From assembly GCA_050258735.1 (NCBI GenBank), contig JBLMZJ010000116.1:1-26497 (forward strand): a stretch of 26,497 nucleotides of DNA. Direction: 5' to 3'. The position numbers and the translations under genes are program-made. The stretch is from Syntrophomonas_A sp050258735 (GTDB lineage: Bacteria > Bacillota > Syntrophomonadia > Syntrophomonadales > Syntrophomonadaceae). Numbering within the stretch: position 1 is the stretch's first letter; the number at the start of each line of letters is the position of its first letter. The notes below the pieces were generated by a model. It made no database searches. It was not told the DNA's origin and saw nothing but the letters and a program-made list of their open reading frames with translations. Positions 14,698 through 23,750 of this stretch are shown here, piece by piece.

Positions 14698-15573
14698 ATG
14701 TTCTGGCAGCAATTACTCAACGGAATTACCCTGGGCAGCACCTATGCCCTGATCGCCCTGGGCTACACCATGGTGTATGGTATCGTACAGCTGATAAACT
14801 TCGCCCATGGAGAGATCTATATGTTCGGCGCCTTTGCCGGGCTGTTTCTGGTAACGGTGGTGGGACTGCCTATCGGCTGGGCACTGCTTGGAGCCATGGC
14901 CTTCTGCATGCTGCTCGGCGTGGTGGTGGAAAGGGTGGCCTACCGGCCGATCCGGGGAAAGTCATCCCGTCTTTCTGCCCTGATCAGTGCTATCGGGGTA
15001 TCCATCTTCCTCTCTACCTTGATGGTCATCATCGCCGGGACCAATCCCCGTAATTATCCTGACGTTATTAAGATCAGCAACTACCAGTTGGGAACAGTCC
15101 AGTTTTCGTCACTGCAGATCATAATATTGGTCATATCCGCTATTTTGATGATAGGATTGGAGCTCATGGTCCGGCGCACCCGGATCGGCAAGGCTATGCG
15201 GGCCTGCTCGCAGGACATCGAAGCTGCCGCTTTGATGGGGATCAATGTCAACCGGGTCATTTCTTTTACCTTTGCTACCGGTTCGGCCCTGGCGGCTGCC
15301 GGGGGTGTGATGGTGGCGATATATTATAATACTCTTTGGCCTTACATGGGGACCATGGCCGGTATGAAGGCCTTCTGTGCGGCAGTCCTGGGCGGGATCG
15401 GGTCGATACCGGGGGCAATGGTGGGCGGGATCAGCCTGGGCATCATGGAGATCATGGGGGTAGCTTATCTGTCATCTTCATATAAGGATGCTATTGCCTT
15501 TGCTATATTGATACTGGTCTTGATTATCCGGCCGCAGGGCTTGATGGGACAAAAGATAGTCAAAAAGGTGTAG
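14698..15573 (+). CDS. livH: Branched-chain amino acid ABC transporter permease LivH
   Basis: A 291-residue permease with about eight hydrophobic segments. The N-terminus, LLNGITLGSTYALIALGYTM, followed by VYGIVQLINFAHGEIYMFGAF, is diagnostic of LivH. The later GTMAGMKAFCAAVLGGIGS and PGAMVGG form the EAA-like loop that contacts the ATPase. Two in-frame ATGs occur (14692, 14698); the second has AGAGGG at a 6-nt spacing. The gene ends immediately before livM. Confidence 0.93.
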   Translation: MFWQQLLNGITLGSTYALIALGYTMVYGIVQLINFAHGEIYMFGAFAGLFLVTVVGLPIGWALLGAMAFCMLLGVVVERVAYRPIRGKSSRLSALISAIGVSIFLSTLMVIIAGTNPRNYPDVIKISNYQLGTVQFSSLQIIILVISAILMIGLELMVRRTRIGKAMRACSQDIEAAALMGINVNRVISFTFATGSALAAAGGVMVAIYYNTLWPYMGTMAGMKAFCAAVLGGIGSIPGAMVGGISLGIMEIMGVAYLSSSYKDAIAFAILILVLIIRPQGLMGQKIVKKV

Positions 15574-16455
15574 GTGAACTCTTTGGATGCATATTTATCA
15601 CAATATATCGATCCCTATTTCCTGAGGATCATCCTGATCATCGGGATAAATATCATCCTGGCCCTGGGACTCAACCTGATCACCGGTGTTACCGGCCAGT
15701 TATCCATGGGCCATGCGGGGTTCATGAGTCTGGGCGCATATACTTCGGCCATACTGACCATGAATTACGGGGTGGCCTTCCCGACCGCTCTCCTGGCCGG
15801 CTCACTGGTAGCTGCTTTGTTCGGTTTTCTCATTGGCTTGCCCACCCTGCGCCTGCAGGGGGATTATCTGGCTATGGTGACAATTGGATTCGCCGAGATC
15901 ATTCGGGTATTCTTCCTCAATTTCGAACCGGGCGGTAAGGCAGTCGGTTTATCGGGCATTCCCCAGGAGACCAACTTTTTAACAGTATGGGGGCTGGTAG
16001 CCGTTATAGTCTTTCTTAATGCCCGGCTTTTGAAGTCGCGTACCGGAAGGGCCCTGTATGCTATTCGTGAGGATGAGATAGCTGCGGAATCCTGCGGAGT
16101 GGATACCACGCGCCTCAAGGTACTGGCCTTTGTAGTAGGGGCTTTCCTGGGCGGTCTGGGCGGCGGGCTGTATGCTCACTATATGTTCTATATCGATCCC
16201 CAGGTCTTCAACTTCACCAAGTCCATTGAGATCCTTAACATGGTGGTCCTGGGCGGGATGGGAAGTATCCCCGGTACCATACTGGGTGCCATATTGCTTA
16301 CAATACTGCCTGAGTTGCTGAGAGTGGTCGCCGAATATCGATTGCTCTTTTACGGCGCCCTGCTGGTAATACTCATGATATTCCGCCCCAACGGACTCCT
16401 GGGCGATGTCCGCATCTACGACCTCAAAAAGCGCTGGGGACTGGGAAAGAGGTGA
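15574..16455 (+). CDS. livM: Branched-chain amino acid ABC transporter permease LivM
   Basis: A 293-residue LivM-type permease with NLITGVTGQLSMGHAGFMSL near residues 31-50 and the cytoplasmic loop ALYAIREDEIAAESCGVD. The ATPase-coupling region is MVVLGGMGSIPGTILGA. It forms the membrane pore together with LivH. The GTG at 15574 directly follows the livH stop and AAGGTG overlaps the end of livH, so coupling is tight; a TTG three codons on is an alternative start. Confidence 0.93.
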   Translation: MNSLDAYLSQYIDPYFLRIILIIGINIILALGLNLITGVTGQLSMGHAGFMSLGAYTSAILTMNYGVAFPTALLAGSLVAALFGFLIGLPTLRLQGDYLAMVTIGFAEIIRVFFLNFEPGGKAVGLSGIPQETNFLTVWGLVAVIVFLNARLLKSRTGRALYAIREDEIAAESCGVDTTRLKVLAFVVGAFLGGLGGGLYAHYMFYIDPQVFNFTKSIEILNMVVLGGMGSIPGTILGAILLTILPELLRVVAEYRLLFYGALLVILMIFRPNGLLGDVRIYDLKKRWGLGKR

Positions 16456-16459
16456 GTTT

Positions 16460-17224
16460 ATGCCTATACTGGAACTGAAGGGAATAAGTCAGGAGTTCGG
16501 GGGACTCAGAGCCCTGGATTCTATCGATATGGCAATAGAAACCGGTGAGATATTCGGCATCATCGGGCCCAACGGCGCGGGCAAGACCACGCTTTTCAAT
16601 ATCATAACCGGCATTTACGAACCGACCCAGGGAGAAGTGATCTTTCAGGATCAGAATATCAACCGCCTGCCGGCTTGTCGGGTAGCCCGCCAGGGTATTG
16701 CCCGCACCTATCAGAATATCAGACTGTTCAAGAAACTCTCGGTCCTGGATAATATCCGAGTCGGCAGCTATGGTGTCACCCGGAACGGGATCTTTTCAGG
16801 TATGTTCGGTTTGCCTGCGGCCCGCCGGGAAGAGCGCCAGACCATGGATCAGGCGGTTAGACTGCTGGAACTGGTCGGCCTGTACGACCGGCGCTGGGAG
16901 TATGCTGACAGTCTGGCTTACGGCGAACAGAGGCGCCTGGAGATCGCACGGGCACTGGCACTGAATCCATCCCTGCTGCTCCTGGACGAGCCGGCGGCAG
17001 GCATGAACTCCAGCGAGAAACTGGAACTGGTGGCCTTGATCCGTCGCATCCGCGAGGAGATGAAGCTTACCATCCTGCTGGTCGAACACGATATGAACCT
17101 GGTGATGAATATCTGCGACCGTATAGCGGTGCTGGACTATGGACGCCGGATCGCCCTGGATACCCCCACCCGGGTCAAGAACGATGCGGCAGTGATCCAG
17201 TCCTATTTGGGAGTAGAGGCATGA
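16460..17224 (+). CDS. livG: Branched-chain amino acid ABC transporter ATP-binding protein LivG
   Basis: A 254-residue ATPase. Walker A is GPNGAGKTT (36-44), the Q-loop region is ARTYQNIRLF (81-90), the signature is LAYGEQRRLEIARAL (152-166, the usual LivG variant of LSGGQ), Walker B is LLLLDEPAAGM (172-182) and the switch His is in VEHDMN. The start at 16460 has AAAGAGGTGAG upstream and lies 4 nt past livM. LivG normally works as a heterodimer with LivF, but no livF follows: the next gene overlaps the livG stop (ATGA) and encodes an unrelated transporter. The partner may be encoded elsewhere or LivG may act as a homodimer. Confidence 0.95.
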   Translation: MPILELKGISQEFGGLRALDSIDMAIETGEIFGIIGPNGAGKTTLFNIITGIYEPTQGEVIFQDQNINRLPACRVARQGIARTYQNIRLFKKLSVLDNIRVGSYGVTRNGIFSGMFGLPAARREERQTMDQAVRLLELVGLYDRRWEYADSLAYGEQRRLEIARALALNPSLLLLDEPAAGMNSSEKLELVALIRRIREEMKLTILLVEHDMNLVMNICDRIAVLDYGRRIALDTPTRVKNDAAVIQSYLGVEA

Positions 17225-18102
17225 GATTGGCTCTGGTTTACCTCACTCTCTTTTTCTCCATACTCTGCATGTCCACTTCCTCCATCATGATCAAATTCAG
17301 TGCGGCCCCCGCTCTGATCATAGCCCTGTATCGCCTCTTTTTTACCTCAGTTCTGGCCACGGGTATTCGCGGCCGCCGTCTGCCGGGAAGTATATCAGTT
17401 ATCAGCCGGCGCAGCCTTTTCTATATCATAGGATCAGGTATTTTTCTGGCCCTGCACCTGGGCTTCTGGATCACGTCGCTCAACTATACCAGTGTTTCCA
17501 GTTCGGTTCTGTTCACCAACCTGCAGGTGATCTTTGTGCTGTGCTTTTCCATACTGATCCTGAAAGAGAAACCTACTAATATGGCTATTGTGGGGATAAT
17601 AGTAGCTATTGCCGGATCAGTGCTGATCGGGCAGGGGGATCTGAAATTCGGCCGTTTGCTGGGAGATATGTTATCACTGGCCAGCGGCCTCTTTGTGGCC
17701 ATCTATTATCTAATAGGAAGAAAAGCGCGGACTGAGGTGGATACCATGACCTATACGGTCATCACCACAGCGGTAGCGGCACTGGGCATTTTGATCGCCT
17801 GCTGGTTCAGCGGCCTCCATCTTAGCGGTTATCGCAGCCTGGACTGGCTGCTCTTCTTGTTGATGGCCCTGGGACCAGGATTGGGCGGCCATGGAATACT
17901 TAACTGGGCCCTGAAATATGTGAAGGCTCCACTGGTTTCTGTGTCCATATTGGGCGAATCGGTAGGTGCCAGCATCCTGGCCTGGATAATATTTGGCGAA
18001 AACCTGCTGTGGTATCAAATCATCGGGGGTATACTCATCCTCACCGGCATCTATATCGCTGCTGCCAATGAAGGCAAGGATCAATCCGTAAACCCTGTTT
18101 AG
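17221..18102 (+). CDS. EamA-family (DMT superfamily) transporter
   Basis: A 293-residue protein with about ten transmembrane helices in two EamA repeats, roughly residues 5-135 and 148-285. The first repeat has WITSLNYTSVSSSVLFTNLQ and ends with EKPTNMAIVGIIVAIAG; the second has LGPGLGGHGILNWALKYVKA and a closing FGENLLWYQIIGGILILTGI. The family exports or imports small metabolites and amino acids; the substrate is unknown. Its ATG overlaps the livG stop in ATGA, so it is translated with the liv genes, in the place where livF usually sits. This suggests a role linked to amino acid traffic, but that is inference. Confidence 0.9.
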   Translation: MRLALVYLTLFFSILCMSTSSIMIKFSAAPALIIALYRLFFTSVLATGIRGRRLPGSISVISRRSLFYIIGSGIFLALHLGFWITSLNYTSVSSSVLFTNLQVIFVLCFSILILKEKPTNMAIVGIIVAIAGSVLIGQGDLKFGRLLGDMLSLASGLFVAIYYLIGRKARTEVDTMTYTVITTAVAALGILIACWFSGLHLSGYRSLDWLLFLLMALGPGLGGHGILNWALKYVKAPLVSVSILGESVGASILAWIIFGENLLWYQIIGGILILTGIYIAAANEGKDQSVNPV

Positions 18103-18243
18103 GTTGAGCGGTCAACAACTCCATCCCCTTGTCATCATTCCCCCTGTCATCTCACCTCTTCATTCATTGTATGGCATTACCTGAATGCATAGCCTGTTTA
18201 TGGCAGGGAACACTAAAGACAAAATAAACAGGGGTCTTATGGC

Positions 18244-19815
18244 ATGAGGGTATTACCGCGCAAGCCGTTGCGAAATCAGCCAGTTATCCGGCGAGAACAA
18301 GACGATATTTCCAATGAGATACTCCCGCCGGGTTTGGAGGAAAAGTTATCATTACTTAAACCATATATCAAAAATAGTGATGATATTATAAACCGCAGCT
18401 TCAATATCGGGATGAACAGTAAACTGAGGGCCGCTCTCATATATATAGAATCCGGCATCGACAAACAAACCCTTAATGAGGATATCCTTCGTCCCTTGAT
18501 GCAGGCTGATTTACCGCCTGACGAAGGCTATGCCGATCCGGTTGCGAACATTGCCGATTACTTGCTGACGGTGGGGGATGTCAAGTCGACTGACCAGCTG
18601 AAGGAAGCGGTTCATTACATCTATGACGGAATGGTAATGCTGTTGGTAGACGGGATGAACCAGGTCGTGGTGGTTGATATCCATGACGGCGAGTTCAGAG
18701 CGATCGACGAACCACCGGGAGAAAGGACGGTCAGGGGCTCCCGGGAAGGTTTGGTGGAGATCCTTGATGTAAACATCTCCATGATCCGCCGAAGATTAAG
18801 AGATCCCAAATTGGTGGTTAAGAAGACCATGGTAGGCAAGCGCAGCCGTAACCCGGTCGCTATCCTTTATGTCGAAGATATAGCCGCACCGGAATTGGTA
18901 GCCGAGGTCGAACGCAGGATCGCTGTCATTGACACCGATGGGATCGTGGCATCCGGCTATATCGAGCAATTTATCGAAGACCAGCCCAGCGCTCTCTTCC
19001 CCCAGGTTTGGTCCAGCGAAAGACCGGACAAATTGACCATGAAACTTCTGGAGGGCCGCATCGTCATAATAGTTCACGGGACTCCCCTGGCTCTGGTGGT
19101 GCCTTCCCTTTTCGTCGAGTTCCTGCAGGCGACCGAAGACTACTATGAACGGACGGCGGGTGCCTCATATCAGAGGTTACTCCGGTTTTTTGCCTTTTTT
19201 GTTGCTATATCACTGCCTGCTTTATATATTTCATTATTAAGTTTTTTTCCCGAGATGCTGCCGACGACTTTGATAACCAGTCTGGCCCAGGCGCGCAAAC
19301 AGGTGCCCTATCCCGTGTTTTTTGAAACCATCGTACAGGAGCTGATCATTCAGCTGGTTATCGAATCCGGCCTGCGCCTGCCGGGGTCAGTGGGGCAAAC
19401 CGTGGGGGTGGTGGCCGGCATTATACTGGGTCAGGCCGCGGTTTCCGCCAAACTGGCCAGCCCGGGCATCATCATCGTGGTTGCCATCACTGCTATCGCG
19501 ACCTTTGCCCTGCCTTCCAGTTCGATGATATTGGCCAGCCGGGTGGTCCGGCTTCCCATGCTTTTTCTGGCGGCAGCCTTCGGCTTGTTCGGCTTTTCTA
19601 TGGGCTGGCTATTGCTGCTCACTCATTTGACCAGCCTGGAAAGCCTGGGTGTGCCGTATTTTGCTCCCTTTGCCCCTACCAGGTACCGTGACCTGCAAGA
19701 TGCCCTGTTTAGAATACCTTTATGGAAAATGGAAAAACGGCCGACTTCAATTCCGCATCAGGATGACACGCGTCAGGGGAACACCCGACCCTCGGGAGGC
19801 GGCCATGGGCAATAA
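18244..19815 (+). CDS. gerAA: Spore germination receptor A subunit (GerA family)
   Basis: A 523-residue GerAA-type subunit. The soluble N-terminal part (about 1-290) has the family sequences RSFNIGMNSKLRAALIYIESG, DGMVMLLVDGMNQVVVVDIH and VRGSREGLVE. The membrane part follows (about 300-475; LLRFFAFFVAISLPALYISL and the conserved ESGLRLPGSVGQTVGVVAG). A short polar tail rich in Pro and Gly ends the protein. It assembles with the B and C subunits in the spore inner membrane as a nutrient-gated channel. ATG at 18244 has AGGGG about 9 nt upstream. The gene overlaps gerAB by 11 nt. Such genes are normally under the forespore factor sigma-G, but no clear match is seen upstream. Confidence 0.95.
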   Translation: MRVLPRKPLRNQPVIRREQDDISNEILPPGLEEKLSLLKPYIKNSDDIINRSFNIGMNSKLRAALIYIESGIDKQTLNEDILRPLMQADLPPDEGYADPVANIADYLLTVGDVKSTDQLKEAVHYIYDGMVMLLVDGMNQVVVVDIHDGEFRAIDEPPGERTVRGSREGLVEILDVNISMIRRRLRDPKLVVKKTMVGKRSRNPVAILYVEDIAAPELVAEVERRIAVIDTDGIVASGYIEQFIEDQPSALFPQVWSSERPDKLTMKLLEGRIVIIVHGTPLALVVPSLFVEFLQATEDYYERTAGASYQRLLRFFAFFVAISLPALYISLLSFFPEMLPTTLITSLAQARKQVPYPVFFETIVQELIIQLVIESGLRLPGSVGQTVGVVAGIILGQAAVSAKLASPGIIIVVAITAIATFALPSSSMILASRVVRLPMLFLAAAFGLFGFSMGWLLLLTHLTSLESLGVPYFAPFAPTRYRDLQDALFRIPLWKMEKRPTSIPHQDDTRQGNTRPSGGGHGQ

Positions 19816-20896
19816 GGTTGATGCCACTATAAGCAGCAAACAACTGGTTTTTGTCTTTCTGGGGGCTACCATTGGCATAGGGGCTCTTAGTCTTCCGCGT
19901 ACCCTGGTAAGCGCTGCCGGGCAAAGCGCCTGGCTGGCCTTGCCTATCGCCGCCCTGGTTCCGCTGTTTTCTTTATTCATGATTGATCGTCTCTACCGGC
20001 GCATGCCGGCAGTAAATTTTGTCGAGCTTAATCAGAGATTGCTGGGCAAAGTAATTGGATTTATTATGGTTGTGCTATTCGTTGGTTACATCATTATTTT
20101 TGAGGCACTGGTAATAAGGACCTTTGCCGATGTAACCAAGATCTACATGCTGCCCTCCACACCTCTATGGGTCATCCTCCTGCTTATATCATTTTCTGTT
20201 TATTATGTTATCAGTAAAGGTTCGCGGGTAGTAGCCAGAATGAATGAATTGATTTTCTATATTTTGTTTATAACACTGTTTACGGGCCTGATACCGTTAC
20301 CCCGGGCTGATTTCACCAACCTCCTGCCTATTTTGGATATAGATCCTGTCGGTCTGATGAAGGCGGTTTTAAATAGTGCCTTCGCCTTTGAGGGGATTGA
20401 AATCCTGGTAGTTATCTATTCTCTGGTCGAGAAGAAGGAGAGGATATTTAAGGCTGGACTGATAGCCCTCAGTTTTACGTTAGTGGTATACATTTATATA
20501 TTGATACTGGGTGTTTTGGTCTTAAGCCCTACTCTGATAGATTCTTTACTTTGGCCGGGTATTTATTATTATAAGACGATAAGTTTTGCAGCATTTCCCC
20601 GTCTGGAATTCATTCTGTTGACTCTTTGGGTCGGCCTGGGTGCTCGTCCGGCCATAACCATGGGCTTTGCCGCCTCTTTATCGCTCAGTAAGCTTTTAAA
20701 GATCAGCGATCAACGCTATCCCCTCCTGGTATTGGCGGTGGTCGCTGCCATGTATGGACTGGCCTTTATACCCGACGATATTTTTGCTGTATTTCAAACC
20801 TGGAACTATGCCGGCTTAATGTCGCTCGGAGTAACTCTTCTTTATCCCGCCATTTTGACTCTGATTGCTTTCATTCGGAGGGATTCATTATGTTAA
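19805..20896 (+). CDS. gerAB: Spore germination receptor B subunit (GerAB)
   Basis: A 363-residue membrane protein with about ten helices, of the GerAB/amino acid permease fold, the subunit that binds the germinant. The family start is visible as ISSKQLVFVFLGATIGIGAL, followed by LPRTLVSAAGQSAWLALPIA. The start at 19805 follows GGGAGG and overlaps the end of gerAA. The B subunit is the main determinant of germinant specificity; which amino acid or other nutrient is sensed cannot be read from sequence. It overlaps gerAC by 7 nt. Confidence 0.94.
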   Translation: MGNKVDATISSKQLVFVFLGATIGIGALSLPRTLVSAAGQSAWLALPIAALVPLFSLFMIDRLYRRMPAVNFVELNQRLLGKVIGFIMVVLFVGYIIIFEALVIRTFADVTKIYMLPSTPLWVILLLISFSVYYVISKGSRVVARMNELIFYILFITLFTGLIPLPRADFTNLLPILDIDPVGLMKAVLNSAFAFEGIEILVVIYSLVEKKERIFKAGLIALSFTLVVYIYILILGVLVLSPTLIDSLLWPGIYYYKTISFAAFPRLEFILLTLWVGLGARPAITMGFAASLSLSKLLKISDQRYPLLVLAVVAAMYGLAFIPDDIFAVFQTWNYAGLMSLGVTLLYPAILTLIAFIRRDSLC

Positions 20897-22002
20897 AAAG
20901 GGTCTCGGTTTTGGGTTTAATCGTAATTCTGACAATAGGACTGGCAGGTTGCTGGGATTCCCGTGATATTGATAAACAATCCTTTCCTCTATGCGCAGCC
21001 TATGATCTGCACATTGACGGCGATCAAGGCAAGAAGCAGGTCGATGTTACCACCCTGATACCCAATCTCTCTGTGGAAGCTCCCAGTAAGGTGCATGTGC
21101 AGACCCTGTCGGAAAGAACCGTCGCCTATGCCCGCCGGCCCAGGAATTTCTATGATGCCGATGAATACCTGCCCGGCATTAACCAGGTGTTGATCATCGG
21201 AGATGACCTGGTGCGTCAGGGGTTTAAAAACCATTTGGATACTTTAGGACGGATTCCGAGTATCAGCGGGACCATGCTTTTTGCGGTGGCTGATGGCCGG
21301 GGTGAAGAGATACTGAAAACCCCCTCGAAGAACTTCCCCAATAACGGAATTTACCTAATAGATCTGCTGGGCGATGCGCAAAGGAAGAGTTTTATTCCAA
21401 CCGTAAGACTTTACGAATTATTTTTGAATTTGGGGCCGGGCAAGAACCCGATTCTGCCAGTCGTAAAAAAGCAGGGGGACAAAGTAATAATCAGTGGAGG
21501 TGCTCTTTTTAAAAAAGACCACTTGATAGATTTGTGCAGTACTGAAGAAACCCGTACCTTGATGATGCTCAGGGGATCGCCCGGGCAGGGCTATTATCCT
21601 TTTGAATTGCAGAGGGAAGGCAAGAAAGAATGGGGTACAGTGTATATTGGCAATGCCCGCAAGGTAAAGGTTACGCGACAGGGGAATCAGTATACCTATT
21701 CCGTTAACATTAAACTCAGTGGAAGCATTGTCGAGTATATAAATCATCCTGAAAATCTTGATAAAGAGTGTTTGGCTTGTGTTGAAGACTCGATAGCCCG
21801 CAGCGTTGAGAGCGAATGCCGGCGGTTTTTGGATAAGATGCAAAACGAACTAAAAACAGATTGTATAGATATCAATAAATACGCTCTGGCCAAATGGCGC
21901 CGGGAGCTTACTCCGGTCATTGACCAGGAGGAATTTATCCAAAACGCCAAAATCAATGTCAAGGTCGAAGTCGAGCTGGAGAATGCCGGAGAGACCTTAT
22001 AG
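20890..22002 (+). CDS. gerAC: Spore germination receptor C lipoprotein (Ger(x)C family)
   Basis: A 370-residue lipoprotein. The signal peptide ends in the lipobox LAGC with Cys21, immediately followed by WDSRDID, the hallmark of Ger(x)C proteins. Domain signs include RPRNFYDADEYLPGINQVLIIGDDLVRQG and the C-terminal AKWRRELTPVIDQEEF followed by INVKVEVELENAG. It completes a three-gene receptor operon and is anchored on the outer face of the spore inner membrane. GGAGGG is placed well before the ATG at 20890. A strong terminator follows. Confidence 0.95.
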   Translation: MLKRVSVLGLIVILTIGLAGCWDSRDIDKQSFPLCAAYDLHIDGDQGKKQVDVTTLIPNLSVEAPSKVHVQTLSERTVAYARRPRNFYDADEYLPGINQVLIIGDDLVRQGFKNHLDTLGRIPSISGTMLFAVADGRGEEILKTPSKNFPNNGIYLIDLLGDAQRKSFIPTVRLYELFLNLGPGKNPILPVVKKQGDKVIISGGALFKKDHLIDLCSTEETRTLMMLRGSPGQGYYPFELQREGKKEWGTVYIGNARKVKVTRQGNQYTYSVNIKLSGSIVEYINHPENLDKECLACVEDSIARSVESECRRFLDKMQNELKTDCIDINKYALAKWRRELTPVIDQEEFIQNAKINVKVEVELENAGETL

Positions 22003-22023
22003 GTTATAGTCTGTCGAAGTGAT

Positions 22024-22051
22024 CAGGGGGACGCTTTTTGGCGTCCCCCTG
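22024..22051. terminator. Bidirectional terminator between gerAC and the SpoIID-like gene
   Basis: CAGGGGGACGC (22024-22034) and GCGTCCCCCTG (22041-22051) form a perfect 11-bp GC-rich stem with a T-rich 6-nt loop. It sits between two convergent genes, 22 nt after the gerAC stop. The flanks are moderately AT-rich (TATTGTTTA on the right), so it can serve both strands. Confidence 0.8.
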
Positions 22052-22068
22052 TATTGTTTACTCAGGTT

Positions 22069-23040
22069 CTATTTATAGAGCGTTGTCCAGGTAACGTTGG
22101 GGAAGTAATGCATCACTATCTGTTTGGCGTTCTTGCCCTCTTTGGCCATGGCGTCGGCTCCCCACTGTTCCATGCCTACCCCGTGCCCCCAGCCGCTGCC
22201 GGTGAAGACGATGTAATCCCCCTGAGGTTTTACATTGGTGAGCACTGTGGAATATAGTCGGTCAGGACCGATCTTGGCGCGAATGTCTACTGCTGAGATA
22301 GTGGATTGCCCGGCGGAAATGCTGGTAGCACGGCCGGAAGGACCACGTTTGCTTATTTTGATGTCATCGAGGGAACCTGCCTTGCTCCCCATTATCTGCT
22401 TCACCTCTGAACGCGGGATCTTTACCGTCCAGTTATGATATTTTGCCGGTGCATATTTTAATCCATTAGTGGGTACCGGTTTAAGGTATCCAGCCTTGTT
22501 TTTCAGGTTGGGGAAGCCTTCCTCGATGCTGGCGGTTTTGTCTTTTGAAGCGGAATGAAAAAGGGCATAGACAAATTTGCCGTTATAGGTCAAAACCTGG
22601 CCGCGGGTCTGATCCACCGCTTTGGAAATGAGTGGGGTTATCTTCTTCTCGTCATATTCCTGAAACTCGGTGTGGGAATCACTTATATCTGTGCCACGTT
22701 TTCCCCGGGTGCCGTTCTCATATTCGATGAGGGCCAGGGTCATGGTGCGGGCTACGATGGCCTGGGCTTTCAGGGCCTCCAGAGGATACTTGGGTCCCAC
22801 CTCGGCTGCTACCACCCCTTTTAGATACTCCTCAAGCTTGATGTTTTCCTTTTTACCAGTGGCAGTCCGGTAGATGCTGAAGGTCGGTTCGTTTTTATAC
22901 TTGATTACCTCTGAGCTTAGAGGTACAGGCTTCTTAGCTGCTTTAGGCAATGGTTTCTTATTCTGTTGCTGGCAGCCGCCTATACTTATCAGGAGAGTCA
23001 GGGCCAAAAGCAGGGCCACACTTCGTAGAGTTTTGGGCAC
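22069..23040 (-). CDS. SpoIID/LytB-domain lipoprotein
   Basis: A 323-residue SpoIID-domain protein. SpoIID of Bacillus is a lytic transglycosylase that trims peptidoglycan during engulfment. The conserved core EYLKGVVAAEV includes Glu80, the position of the catalytic acid in the family, and is followed by ALKAQAIVARTMTL; later comes FTGSGWGHGVGMEQWGA. The N-terminus has a lipoprotein signal with IGGC (Cys23) and a Lys/Pro-rich linker, so the enzyme is a lipid-anchored surface protein. The GTG at 23040 is chosen because AAGGAGTG is 7 nt upstream; a longer ATG form (23079) has no ribosome binding site. It is monocistronic and convergent with gerAC, so it may be a paralogue rather than the engulfment spoIID itself. 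Confidence 0.87.
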   Translation of the reverse strand: MPKTLRSVALLLALTLLISIGGCQQQNKKPLPKAAKKPVPLSSEVIKYKNEPTFSIYRTATGKKENIKLEEYLKGVVAAEVGPKYPLEALKAQAIVARTMTLALIEYENGTRGKRGTDISDSHTEFQEYDEKKITPLISKAVDQTRGQVLTYNGKFVYALFHSASKDKTASIEEGFPNLKNKAGYLKPVPTNGLKYAPAKYHNWTVKIPRSEVKQIMGSKAGSLDDIKISKRGPSGRATSISAGQSTISAVDIRAKIGPDRLYSTVLTNVKPQGDYIVFTGSGWGHGVGMEQWGADAMAKEGKNAKQIVMHYFPNVTWTTLYK

Positions 23041-23184
23041 TAAATTCACTCCTTGCCGTTTTTCTTGTAGCTTGCCCATTGATCAGAATAATAGACGCGC
23101 GAATAATCTATTGTTATTATTAATAGGTAAACGAAATCTTTTCCAATTTAGTCATAGCCCCATCAAAAGCAAATGGAGTCTTAT

Positions 23185-23643
23185 ATGCATATAGTACTGG
23201 TAGAACCAGAGATACCACAGAATACAGGAAACATTGCACGCACTTGTGTACTAACCGGTACAACTCTGCACCTGGTCGGCCGTTTGGGATTCTCCCTGGA
23301 GGACCGCTACCTGAAAAGGGCGGGGCTGGATTACTGGGATAAGTTGGAGATGCATCGTTGGAACAGCCTGTCAGAGCTTTTTGAAGCTTATCCGGATAAC
23401 AGGTTCTATCTGGCATCTACTCATGCTAAGACTCTGTTTAATAATGTCCGGTATACCATCGATGATATGTTGATCTTTGGCAGCGAAAGCTGCGGGTTGG
23501 GACCGGATATCCTGTCCCGGTATCCAGACCATCTTATTCGTATTCCCATGAAAGATTACGGCCGTTCCCTCAACCTTTCCAATTCCGCAGCCGTTATCCT
23601 TTTTGAAGCCATGCGCCAACTGGAATATCCCGGAATGGTATAA
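23185..23643 (+). CDS. trmL: tRNA (cytidine(34)-2'-O)-methyltransferase
   Basis: A 152-residue SPOUT-class methyltransferase, close to the size of TrmL. Motif 1 is EIPQNTGNIART (9-20), motif 2 is FGSESCGLG (98-106) and motif 3 is RSLNLSNSAAVILFEAMRQ (127-145), which form the trefoil-knot SAM site. TrmL methylates the 2'-O of the wobble nucleotide in certain Leu tRNAs. The ATG at 23185 is preferred over one four codons upstream because ATGGAG forms its ribosome binding site. It is divergent from the SpoIID-like gene. Confidence 0.92.
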   Translation: MHIVLVEPEIPQNTGNIARTCVLTGTTLHLVGRLGFSLEDRYLKRAGLDYWDKLEMHRWNSLSELFEAYPDNRFYLASTHAKTLFNNVRYTIDDMLIFGSESCGLGPDILSRYPDHLIRIPMKDYGRSLNLSNSAAVILFEAMRQLEYPGMV

Positions 23644-23750
23644 ACATAATATTATATAAAATATTGGCACATGTATGAATGTTTATGCAATAATGGGTTA
23701 GAGGCACTAAATCCGGTATGAATGTCTGTATTTAAAGGGGAGTTGTTAGA

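Noticed and set aside
14507..14752. 81-codon frame spanning the livJ-livH gap
   Set aside because: It overlaps the ends of both genes out of frame, crosses the hairpin and has no ribosome binding site.
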